Positions 53,890 through 64,000 of a DNA stretch of 64,000 nucleotides are shown one piece after another; the first letter of the stretch is position 1, and each line of letters starts with the position of its first letter. This DNA comes from Diplolepis rosae. Its lineage: Eukaryota > Arthropoda > Insecta > Hymenoptera > Diplolepididae. The stretch is taken from contig JAPYXD010000308.1 of NCBI GenBank assembly GCA_030998225.1, forward strand, positions 382,001-446,000. Reading direction: 5' to 3'. The notes beneath the pieces are model-generated. The model made no database searches. It saw only the letters and a program-made list of their open reading frames with translations, and was not told where the DNA came from. The position numbers and the translations under genes are program-made.

Positions 53890-56800
53890 CAGTGTGCACA
53901 GATCTGATAACGACGCAGTCACAACTCCAGAAGCAGCTCCTGTCAGTGAGAAGGGAGTAGGGAAAGGCGGTGGCGAGCGCTGCCTCTCTTTCTTCCTCGT
54001 CGCTCTTTCACGCGAGAACGGCTGGTCCCACTTCTCCTTTTTCTCCTCGCTTCCTCCTTGCAATGCTATTTTTAGATTTCACGCTTTCGGTATTTCGGAT
54101 ATCGAGTCGAAATTGAGAATTGTATTTCTCTGGACTCCGCACAAAAGAGGCGCGAAGCAGACGACAATTTCAAACTTTTAGTAAAATTTGATGCCAATAA
54201 ATGTTCAATATTTGAATCAATATATATTTTTCTATTTAAATTTCCATACATCTAATCAATTTAGTATATTTAAAACATTTTCAGTAAGAAAGATATATTC
54301 TATTAAGAAAAGATTAACATAAAATTCAAGTTTAAAATTTACATTCTCAGTTTTATGTTAGAAATATTTTTATTTTACACTTTTTTAGCCTATAAGCATA
54401 GACTTTTCATTCAAAAAATGAAATTCACTACATAAAGGAAAAATTTTGTAATAGAAGTGGAAAAATTAAAAAACTAAAATATGTCTTCATTGCTATCTTC
54501 ACATGAACATGTAAATATTTACCGATATCAAATTTTACATAAAAATTTTTGTTCGAAGTGTTTAAATCTTGTTAAAATTTGACAAGATCATATGGACGAG
54601 TTCAATCTTTTAAATGAAATATTTTATAATTTTTAATTTGTCTGCTCATCTGAAATCCTATCAAGATTTGAACAGTAAACAAAAAAATTTCCAATGGAAT
54701 TCAATGTCATTAAATGCTTAAAGTTGTAAATGAAGATTTTCATTACAAAACTTTGAAGCTTTGTAATTATCATTGTAAAAAGTAATTCAGCTCTGTAGAA
54801 CATTTTTATATTTGGAATTCAAAATCTGTGCTTAGGCCACATAAAAGGAGGATAAAAATTCTTTCACCATAAAACTACAAATGTAGATTTAAAACTTATT
54901 ATGTCATATATTTATCTCTTCTTAATGGAAAATACTTAACACATAATTCTCTGTTACAATATTTTTTAAATGTAAGTTTAAATATAAGACGACATAAAAT
55001 TTCAGAATAACATTATTTTCTAAGTACTTAAACCTTTCTTCAATTTTGAGATTTCTTCCCGAGGTTTATTTGAGGTGAGTGACTATTTCTTAGTTTAATG
55101 AAAACATTTGTAATTATAAATTTAGCTCATCTTGTAAAATTGTAAAAAGATATTGCAACTTCATTGCAAATTTTTTAGTTTAAATCAAAGTCAATAAATA
55201 TTCAATGTTTGAAATAGAAATATTAAGTAAAATATTTTCAAGCTCTGGGAATCAACTACTTTAATAACACAATTTTTCTTCTCTATAAAGCATCTCAATT
55301 TTCAAATTAAAAGTCTCCACAGAGGTTAAAAAAAATTAAGATGAAAATACTTTTATTAAAAAATTTTAAATGCAGATTTCAAACTCAAAACCTATTTGCC
55401 TGAGATAAACGTCTCAAAGATCTTGTAAAAATAAAGGGAAATTTGAATACTTCAAAAATAAATTTTCAGTAATATGTTGAACTTAATAAATGTTGAAAGC
55501 TTAAATCAGGATATCAGTTGACAAATGTTTACTTGTGTAAATTGACTCTTCCAATTTGAAAATTACGTGAAAAAATATTTTATTTAAAAAATAAGGCACA
55601 TTAAAGTACGGTTAAAGCTCCACATTCATAAATTCATGATAAAAACAGGCCAAAATTTATTAATCTTACAAAATCTTATAAATCTTTATTTCATAGGCAA
55701 GTGTTTTTTGAAATATTAGAAAAATAAGTGCAATTATTTAAATGAAATATTGCGTAAAATTTTACACTTCGCTGCTTTTACAAAATTATTGAGAGATTTG
55801 AAAACTGATCAAAGAATCTTGCAATGAAATTTTAAGTCAATAAATGCTTAAAGTTTAATGTCATGTTTCTTAGGTATGAAATGAAAATATTTTTACCAGA
55901 TTTGAATTTACATTTAAACCTAATTTTATGCGGTCCAAACACAGATTTTTATTTCAAAAAAGTAAATGCTGTACAAAATTAAAGTATTTTCTAAATCAAG
56001 TGCTTAATTCATAAAACTGAAAAATGTTGTAATTAATATCTAAATATAAAACTTTAAGCATTAATTGACCTAAAATTTCATTGAAAAATTCTTCATTTAG
56101 TGTTCAAAACTTCCTTTATTTCAGGCAAATAGGTTTTGAGTTTGAAATCTGCATTTAAAATTTTTTAATAAAAGTATTTTCATCTTAATTTTTTTTAACC
56201 TCTGTGGAGACTTTTAATTTGAAAATTGAGATGCTTTATAGAGAAGAAAAATTGTGTTATTAAAGTAGTTGATTCCCAGAGCTTGAAAATATTTTACTTA
56301 ATATTTCTATTTCAAACATTGAATATTTATTGACTTTGATTTAAACTAAAAAATTTGCATTGAAGTTGTAATATCTTTTTACAATTTTACAAGATGAGCT
56401 AAATTTATAATTACAAATGTTTTCATTAAACTAAGAAATAGTCACTCACCTCAAATAAACCTCGGGAAGAAATCTCAAAATTGAAGAAAGGTTTAAGTAC
56501 TTAGAAAATAATGTTATTCTAAAATTTTATGTCGTCTTATATTTAAACTTACATTTAAAAAATATTGTAACAGAGAATTATGTGTTAAGTATTTTCCAAT
56601 AAGAAGAGATAAATGTATGACATAATAAGTTTTAAATCTACATTTTTAGTTTTATGGTGAAAGAATTTTTATCCTCCTTTTATGTGGCCTAAGCACAGAT
56701 TTTGAATTCCAAATATAAAAATGTTCTACAGAGCTGAATTACTTTTAAAGTCAAGTACTCATTTACAATGATAATTACAAAGCTTCAAAGTTTTGTAATG

Positions 56801-57649
56801 AAAATCTTCATTTACAACTTTAAGCATTTAATGACATTGAATTCCATTGGAAATTTTTTTGTTTACTGTTCAAATCTTGATAGGATTTCAGATGAGCAGA
56901 CAAATTAAAAATTATAAAATATTTCATTTAAAAGATTGAACTCGTCCATATGATCTTGTCAAATTGTAACAAGATTTAAACACTTCGAACAAAAATTTTC
57001 ATGCAAAATTTGATATCGGTAAATATTTACATGTTCATGTGAAGATAGCAATGAACACATATTTCAGTTTTTTAATTTATCCACTTCTATTACAAAATTT
57101 TTCCTTTATGTAGTGAATTTCATTTTTTGAATGAAAAGTCTATGCTTAGGGTAAAAAAGTGTAAAATAAAAATATTTCTAACATAAAACTGAGAATGTAA
57201 ATTTTAAACTTGAATTTTATGTTAATCTTTTCTTAATAGAATATATCTTTCTTACTGAAAATGTTTTAAATATACTAAATTGATTAGATGTATGGAAATT
57301 TAAATAGAAAAATATATATTGATTCAAATATTGAACATTTATTGGCATCAAATTTTACTAAAAGTTTGAAATTGTCGTCTGCTTCGCGCCTCTTTTGTGC
57401 GGAGTCCAGAGAAATACAATTCTCAATTTCGACTCGATATCCGAAATACCGAAAGCGTGAAATCTAAAAATAGCATTGCAAGGAGGAAGCGAGGAGAAAA
57501 AGGAGAAGTGGGACGAGCCGTTTTCGCGTGCAAGAGCGACGAGGAAGAAAGAGAGGCAGCGCGCGCCACCGCCTTTCCCTACTCCCTTCTCACTGACAGG
57601 AGTTGCTTCTGTAGTTGTGACTGCGTCGGTATCAGATCTGTGCACACTG
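53890..57649. mobile_element. hAT-type foldback, 3.76 kb, with 1.5-kb arms
   Basis: Ends CAGTGTGCACAGATCTGAT and its complement, with the exact 8-bp direct repeat TACTAGAC at 53,882-53,889 and 57,650-57,657. This duplication has TA in the middle, as in Buster-type hAT. Arms about 53,890-55,405 and 56,115-57,649 are nearly identical inverted repeats. The loop (about 55,405-56,115) is unique. No transposase. Mirror frames of 95 residues (MHRSD...) in both arms are part of the repeat. Confidence 0.85.
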
Positions 57650-57729
57650 TACTAGACACCAAGAAAGCAGCCAAAGGGCCACCTAGGAGTCACCAAGGGT
57701 AACAATTTTTTTTTTGGTGAATCTTCCAG

Positions 57730-58945
57730 GTACGCCATCTGGGCTCTGGAAGAATTCCCATCTACTATTTATAATTTTTTAGCGATCAACTCGCTGGGTA
57801 CGCCACCTCGGCTCCAGGATTAGGTCCATTTTTCGGTGGGAATGCTGCCTCAGGCTCCACCATTTTCTTTTGTGCCTCCCATGTGCTCTAGTCCGCTGCT
57901 CCAGGCGTAGACACGGTACATCCATCCTTAATAAAGGTGTTAGCTGCCTAAGCTGCCTTTTTCCTACCTCTATGGTGTACGCTGCCTAAGCTGCCATCTC
58001 TATCACTACCTGTCCATGGTGCACGCTGCCATGATGTTTAGTGCTAATCTGTAATTGGTGTACGCTATCTCGGCTGCCAACTACACTTATTATCTATGCT
58101 TCATATTGTTTGTATTTAATATTGCATCTGCCGTTTATGATTAATACCGGCCGCCACCAATACGCGAACTGATTTATATAATGAGCGCCATCTTGGCTCC
58201 GAGACAAGTAAAATCGCCGATACGTCGCTGATACTAATTGTAACGCGAAACGGTGTAAGAAATTAGCCGCCACATTGTACTGGCAATACAACGATAGGTA
58301 AAAACGGAAATAGTCGCCATTTTGGCTCCTAGAATATCTTCGCGTGTACGACAGGATGTAGTAGCTTTAAGGACTGGTTCTTATGTAGTGGTGATAATTA
58401 GGAGTGTACCGACGCCATATTGGCTCCTAGTGAATTTATAATAGTTACGACGCCATATTGGCTCCAAAGGTATGAGAGACGGATCGCGACATCAGTGATT
58501 GGACTTTTGATTTGTTTATGCTTGCGCATGTCGTCGAGACATCCAAGTAAATTTAGCTTATTATTGCATTTAACCATCACTGATTTAGCACGCAAATATA
58601 TTGAATGAATGCTCAAATTCAACATAATAAAATATTATTAAACCACCAAAGAGTGGAGTATGCGCCATATAGGCTTCTAGGGAATTTGCGATAACTACGA
58701 CGCCATCTTGGCTCCAGTTACTCGAATAACTAGTCACGATATCAGTGATTGAACTTATATTTGTTTAATGCTTGTGAACGTCGTCTAGACGTCCAAGTAA
58801 ACTTAGCTTGTTTTTTAATTTAGCAATCACTGGTCCATCATGGAAATAGGTCTAAAAGACTGAGCAACGAAACTTCTCATATAGTTCGTAGAGGAACGGC
58901 GAGATAGTGGCAGATACGCCATATTGGTTTCTGATGTACCTGCGA
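57730..58945 (+). repeat. Field of degenerate CGCCATCTTGGCTCC motifs
   Basis: At least twelve copies, all in the same direction, at irregular spacing. They include about 57,733 (GCCATCTGGGCTC), 57,800 (GCCACCTCGGCTCC), 57,935-58,000 (GCTGCCTAAGCTGCC), 58,066, 58,188 (GCGCCATCTTGGCTCC), 58,315, 58,410, 58,452, 58,663, 58,702 and 58,918. The last third is less decayed. Two longer copies of about 150 bases (58,410-58,590 and 58,690-58,840) share CAGTGATTG.ACTT...TTTGTTTATGCTTG, so part of the field is a tandem duplication. Confidence 0.7.
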
Positions 58946-60149
58946 GAGAGAAAGACTAGAAGATAGAGTAGGATAATAAATAATTATAGTGTTAAGTCCA
59001 AGAGGCACACGACGATTAGTCGATCAGCGAATCTGTTACCGAAACTGTATTATTAAAAGATTGGTAAATAAATATATTGAATTCTGTTATATATCGTGTA
59101 TATGGATTATTTCACGCACCCTTCGGGTCATAACTTTAACTTTTCATAAAAATATAATAACCGAACTCTTTCAACTTTTTGAAAAAATCAAAAATTTCAA
59201 TACTGGTTTTTGATAATGCTCATAAATCTCTACAAATTATCCTAATAACATTTTTTGATTAAATTAAAATTAGAAATGTTACAGCATATTCAAATTCAAA
59301 AAAGTCAATATCAAAATTCCATTTTCCAGTTAAATTATACGAGATACGAAAAAACGTTATAATACTATTGTATTATAACGTTATTACATAAAGACCTACA
59401 AATTTAAATCGTAACATTTTTCCATAAGATGCATATTTTTCTTTTTAATTCATAAAAAAACTATTGAAAATCCAAAATTCAATTTTTTAACAATAATATT
59501 GGAAATACGAAAAAAACGTAAGAATACAAAATTGTTCGTTTCAACAAGATCTAAAAATTTTGTCTTACACAGTTTATGAAAAAACATATATTTTTCGTTT
59601 CAATTCCAAAAAATACGATTAAAATTCAAAAATTCCATTTTACAGACAAAATATGTGAGATACAAAAAAAACGTTAAGATGGAAAGTTGTTTGCCTAAAT
59701 ACGGACTACAAATTCTCATTAAGACATTTCGGGACAGGATGTATATTTTATGTTTTGATTTTTAATATTAAATAAATTCGATTTTTTTAACCAAAATATG
59801 TGAGATACGAAATAAGCGTTGTTCTGCAAAATCGTTTCCTTAAATAAAGTCTACGATTGTTTTTTCTTTTTGTGATATTTGGAATAAAATAAATAAATTA
59901 TTTTAATCATGTAATTTATTAAAAAGTTACTGAAATTTATACATAAAATCGCGCGCGACGCGCGAGCGCCATGATGAGAATGTGTTCCTTAAGGCCGATA
60001 GAGTCTTAAGTAAATTGAATTTCCTGTTTCACTTAAATTCAAAAAGAAATTGAGTGACTGAGAAAATGTGTAATTCACATCATCTGTAATATTAATATAA
60101 AATTGGTTTGAGCTTCAGTATCAAATTATAAGAAATAAATTTAAATCTA

Positions 60150-60294
60150 TTTTTCAAAAAAATAATAGTGCACAGACGTCAGTGTTAATTTTCTTTACGT
60201 CTCGGCACTATTATTTTTTTGAAAAATTCAAAATTGTGGAAAAACAACTGTGTAAACTAAATTGCTTTCAAGGTAAAGTATCACATACCCTTAA
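60150..60294. repeat. Partial relative of the MITE at 17,380-18,186
   Basis: Shares the CAGACGTC.GTGTTAATTTTCTT core hairpin, GTGGAAAAAC and the end AAAGTATCACATACCCTTAAATT with the MITE in the DUF4806 intron. The left end is missing and it abuts the end of X copy 3. Confidence 0.55.
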
Positions 60295-60498
60295 ATTAAT
60301 TTCTGAAATATTTGTTTGACTCACACTAGTCAGAATTTTTTAAAATCTCATTGTAATTTATGGCTAGTTCTTGTATTTTCTTATTAAAAAAGTGATAATT
60401 CCACACTTTTCTGAAAAAAAATAGATCAATGTTTTTCAAAAAAACTCAAATGATGAATTGATTTATAAACATTTATAATAGGATGTATAAATAAATGA

Positions 60499-62103
60499 AT
60501 TGCATTTAATGAAATATTTCAAATGAAACGATTACTTTTTGTGCCCTCTTTTGAGGATATTGTTAGAATTTCCTTTTCTCACAATTTTACTGGGAATTCT
60601 TATATAAATCAGGATCACCTCCGGTAAGTATACGCTTTATTTCACTCTCTATATCAAAATAAGTGCACTCAGAAAAAAGATTTGTTTGAATCAAAGAAAA
60701 TAATTTGTTTCAACGACTTTCTTTGATTTAAAGAAATGATTTGTTTAAATGAAATAAAATTTGTTTAATTCAAACAAAATGTCTTTAAACGAAATAAATA
60801 TTTGTTTGAATCAAATTAATTTTTCTTCAAAACAAAGAAATTAATTCAATGATATATGGTCAAAGATATAAATTGTTTGATTGAAGGCAGAAATTTATTT
60901 GATTCAAACAAATATTTATTTGGTCCAAAGATGTTTTGTTTGAATCAAAAAAATTTTGTCTCAATAAGGTAGTTTTCATCATCGAAAAGTAAACCTCAAG
61001 CAAAAATTGATAATTTTGCCTTTAAGAATAGCAATATTATTATTGAAGGGCTATTTTGAAAGAGAAAAGATTATTTTCCATAAAAAAAATTTAAAACACA
61101 GAAAATAATTTTATTAATAAATTTTATTTTGGACCCAACTTTTTTTCTTATCGCTTCTTATCAAATTTTAAAAAATTATGCGATTCTAATAAATCATTAA
61201 TCATTTTTTCAGAGAAAAGATTTCCCACAACTTCACCGTTTCTAATTTTTAAAAATAAATTCTTTAATGGCTGAAACCAATAAAAAAACATTTTCCAAAA
61301 CGAAATTTTTATAAACAAATTGCTGAATTTGATAATAATTTATTCATTTTCGAAAATTAGAAATGGTTAAGTTGTGGGAAATCTTTTCTCTGAAAAAGTG
61401 ATTCATGATTTATTAGAATCGCATAATTTTTTGAAATTTGGTAAGAAGCGATAAGAAAAAAAGTTGGGGCAAAAATAAAATTTATTAATAAAATTATTTT
61501 TCTGTAATTCAAATTTTTTTCATGGAAATTAATCTTTTCTCTTCCAAAACAGCCCTTCAATAATAATATTGTTATTCTTGAAAGCAAAATTATCTATTTT
61601 TGCCTGAGGTTTACTTTTCGTGGAAAAAACTACATTAATGAAACAACATTTTTTTGATTCAAACAAAATATCTTTGGACCAAATAAATATTTGTTCGAAT
61701 CAAATAAATTTCTGCCTTCAATCAAACAATTTATATCTTTGACCATATATCATTGAATTAATTTCTTTGTTTTGAAGAAAAATTAATTTGATTCAAACAA
61801 ATATTTATTTCGTTTAAAGACATTATGTTTGAATTAAAAAATTTTTATTTCATTCAAACAAATCATTTCTTTAAATTAAAGAAAGTCTTTCAAGCAAATA
61901 ATTTTCTTTGATTGAATCAAATCTTTTTTCTGAATGCATCTATTTTGATTTAGAGAGTGAAATAAAGCGTACTTACCGAAGGTGATCCTGATTTATATAA
62001 GAATTCCCAGTAAAATTGTATAAGAAAAGGAAATTCTAACAATATCCTCAAAAGAGGGGACAAAAAATAATTGTTTCATTTGAAATATTTCATTAAATGC
62101 AAT
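60499..62103. mobile_element. Foldback element, 1.6 kb, with TTTGTTTGAATCAAA-rich arms
   Basis: Arms of about 750 bp (60,499-61,255 and 61,350-62,103) are inverted copies with moderate divergence. Ends ATTGCATTTAATGAAATATTTC and GAAATATTTCATTAAATGCAAT. Inner parts repeat TTTGTTTGAATCAAA and relatives ten or more times. No target duplication was recognised and no frame is conserved. Confidence 0.7.
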
Positions 62104-63185
62104 TTGAAATGATTTCCATGAATAAATTTTCTAGTTTTCTAAAGTCCGAGGACGATTTCAATTTTTTCGATATATAACTAAAATTACTTTAAATTATATA
62201 GATTTATTTTAAAAACGCTTGAAAATCGAGGATATTTTACAATTGGAATTGTTTGCAATTAAAATTTTTGTAAAGCGGAACTACTATAATTGTTTGCGTA
62301 GATCTTTTTATTTAAATATTCCCAACTTATTCAATTTAAAATTGGAAATATTACTATTAAGCAATTTCAATACCTCATTATTTTTTAATCTGTCCATTTA
62401 TGATTTTCTTGTAAGCTTTTAATTAATCACTTGTAAAAAGCACTTATAGCCTTAAAAAAGCCTTTGAAAATTAAAAAAATTTTGATTTCAAACGATTTTA
62501 AAACTCTTTCATTTTTAGATCATTGTATCATTAATTCATCTGATATACATTGTACTTTTGTAAAATTTCAATAACTGTAATTTAATTTTCATTTGCAAGT
62601 CTGTAAGAGTATTGGATTTAAATTCTAAGCTCAAAATTTCAATTTCTCATTTCGACCAAAAATATTGACAGTAACAATTTTTCCCTTCATAGATGTACTT
62701 TATTACGATAAGGTATAGGTAAGAATGAATATTAAATAGTTATTTCCTGTAAGTAATTATTTATTTAGTTATTTCATAAATTTCGCGTCGGCTGCAAAGT
62801 TTTTCCTACGTAACCAAACTTGAAGCTAGGTTTCCACATTTTATCTTTAAAGAAGTGTTTTTATATTCTCATAAAATAGAATTACAAGGTAATTATGACA
62901 GAATTTATTAATTAAAAATGATTATTATTTTTAAAATGTACATAAAAATGCAATTAATTAACGTTCTGAATTTATAATATTCAAAATCAATTGAGTGAAA
63001 TCAAAGAAAGTTAAAAAATAAAACTACTTGAATACAACAGGTTATGATTCTGCATTTAAATTCTACAAACAAATAGTATCGAATAAATAGTCCTTGCAGA
63101 TCACACACTCGAAAGAATTATTTAACATTTCCTGAAATTCATAAAATTTATGTCACGTCATCAACATTATTTAAGACTTTTTACA
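62104..63185. other. No gene seen
   Basis: AT-rich sequence. The 67-residue frame at 62,219-62,422 is low in complexity and is not called. 63,186-63,530 is GC-richer but shows no supported gene. Confidence 0.4.
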
Positions 63186-63531
63186 AAATTTGTCAGCTGT
63201 CAAATTTTGTAAACAGAAGGAACAGAAGTCACCGGGCGAGCAGACGACGAGATGCATGAGACATCGAATCGAAGAAATCGCAGAAACTCAGAAAGTTAGG
63301 GTTTTACTTTATTTCGTATGTGCTATATATAGACGAAATAAGGAGAGAGCCGAAGTCTCCCGAAGATTTTCGAGCATTTCCGTGTTTTCGAATTCAGAAG
63401 ACACTGCGAGAAACACGCGTCGCCATGGAAACGGCTGAAAGTTGTGAAGAGGGCAGCACCTCGATACCCAAGAAAGAGTGATGTTCTATATATATCGTTC
63501 TCCCACTCCGAGGCCACTCGCCGCATCTAGG

Positions 63532-63675
63532 GAAGATTATGAAAGGAATGTGTTGGCAAAAACTGCGAGGATTGCAAGATGCAGGATTCCTGTACATTTC
63601 CCTGAAGCGCTCTCTACCGCCTATATTTGATATATACTTGCAATTTTTGCTAACGCATTCCTTTCATAATCTTCG
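63532..63675. repeat. Hairpin with about 34-base arms
   Basis: AGATTATGAAAGGAATGTGTTGGCAAAAA is mirrored by GCAATTTTTGCTAACGCATTCCTTTCATAATCTT. Confidence 0.65.
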
Positions 63676-63679
63676 TCAA

Positions 63680-63772
63680 ACACTGCTTTTCAAATATAGT
63701 GACTTATGGTGATTTTATGGGCAATTGAAACTTTGGGCATTAAAACTATGGTACAATGTATACCTACCTGAA
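63680..63772 (-). repeat. Repeat shared with 52,733-52,825 (opposite orientation)
   Basis: Contains the complement of the 52.7-kb block from CACTGCTTTTCAAATATAGTG to GTATACCTACC. It starts inside or right after the hairpin above, so the two may belong to one element. Confidence 0.65.
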
Positions 63773-64000
63773 ACCGTCCTTAGTGTTGTGAGCAGCCCTA
63801 TCCGACTCCCTGCCTGCAACGGCGAGAACTTGATTCCCTTAGTGATTATAGTTTCTATGTGCGAAGTTTTCTCACCAGAGCGGCGCTGCATGCGGCACGC
63901 TCTACAAAAGCATTGTACTAATAGACAAATATTTTTAAAAATTTAAATAATTAAGTTTCTGAACAATATGAAATGAAAAAATAATCCTAAAATTAATCTA

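Larger units (their letters stand above)
53652..59173. mobile_element. Insertion with TG...CA ends and ACTT target duplication, retro-type
   Basis: Bounded by ACTT at 53,648-53,651 and 59,174-59,177. The first bases are TGAAACGGTCAC and the last are CTCTTTCA. Copy 1 of X reads through this point. TG/CA with a 4-bp duplication suggests an LTR-retrotransposon derivative, but no pair of LTRs and no pol frame was seen. The end region 58,985-59,173 has an ATTAAAAG/AATAAATA-rich run like an LTR 3' part. It holds the hAT foldback and the GCCAT motif field. Confidence 0.55.
53318..60147 (+). repeat. Repeat X, copy 3, split by a 5.5-kb insertion
   Basis: 53,318-53,651 matches 43,398-43,715 and 59,174-60,147 matches 43,715-44,687. 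The GTCTGTCTGT run is longer here (about 53,472). The element 53,652-59,173 lies between. Confidence 0.75.

Noticed and set aside
53894..54181. 95-residue frame repeated at 57,358-57,645
   Set aside because: The two are mirror images within the inverted arms of the hAT foldback, so the conservation comes from the repeat and not from selection.

Overview
The window is AT-rich, intron-bearing animal DNA that is almost entirely transposable elements. An insect is the best guess, and Hymenoptera is possible but not provable here. The evidence is a split Rrp36 gene with GT-AG introns, an R1-clade non-LTR retrotransposon, a Penelope-like element with hammerhead ribozymes, mariner, hAT-like, piggyBac-like and CACTA-like elements, and a DUF4806 protein gene paired with a tnp2-like transposase. 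There are no operons, CRISPR arrays or rRNA genes. The only clear host gene is the 3' part of Rrp36 (6.7-7.4 kb, minus). A zinc-finger-like coding start runs off the left edge.

Layout. 0-10.7 kb: edge gene fragment, a short-motif array, an old relative of the hAT foldback of 53.9-57.6 kb, two solo LTRs of one family, a CACTG-ended element, Rrp36, and a decayed coding fragment. 10.67-28.47 kb: one inverted-repeat transposon (CCCACTTG ends, AA target duplication, 1.4-kb arms) carrying exons of a BEN-domain gene. Its left arm was entered by a Penelope-like element (11.2-15.37 kb) and by an apparently complete CACTA-like transposon (15.69-24.68 kb, CA target duplication). The latter encodes a 774-residue transposase and, divergently, a ten-exon DUF4806 gene whose splice phases all agree. 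28.5-42.4 kb: SINE copies, a dead mariner abutting a piggyBac-like foldback, a membrane-protein remnant, a decayed DUF7869-type transposon gene with subterminal repeat arrays, a TIR element, a hAT/P-type element with a hAT MITE inside it, and a Harbinger-type MITE. 42.6-60.1 kb: three copies of a non-coding repeat called X here. The second copy is broken by a GC-rich R1-clade element, the third by a 5.5-kb insertion that itself holds a 3.76-kb hAT foldback and a field of GCCAT-type motifs. 60.5-62.1 kb: another long foldback, then mostly empty sequence.

How the parts relate: nesting gives a relative clock. Empty sites can be read by comparing the two arms of the 10.67-28.47 kb element, and by comparing copies of X, so many insertion points and target duplications are resolved to the base. 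The most functional-looking unit is the CACTA-like element. The points most worth follow-up are the BEN gene built into the arms of its host element, the DUF4806/transposase pair, and the Penelope head-to-head copies that share the same inactivating lesions.
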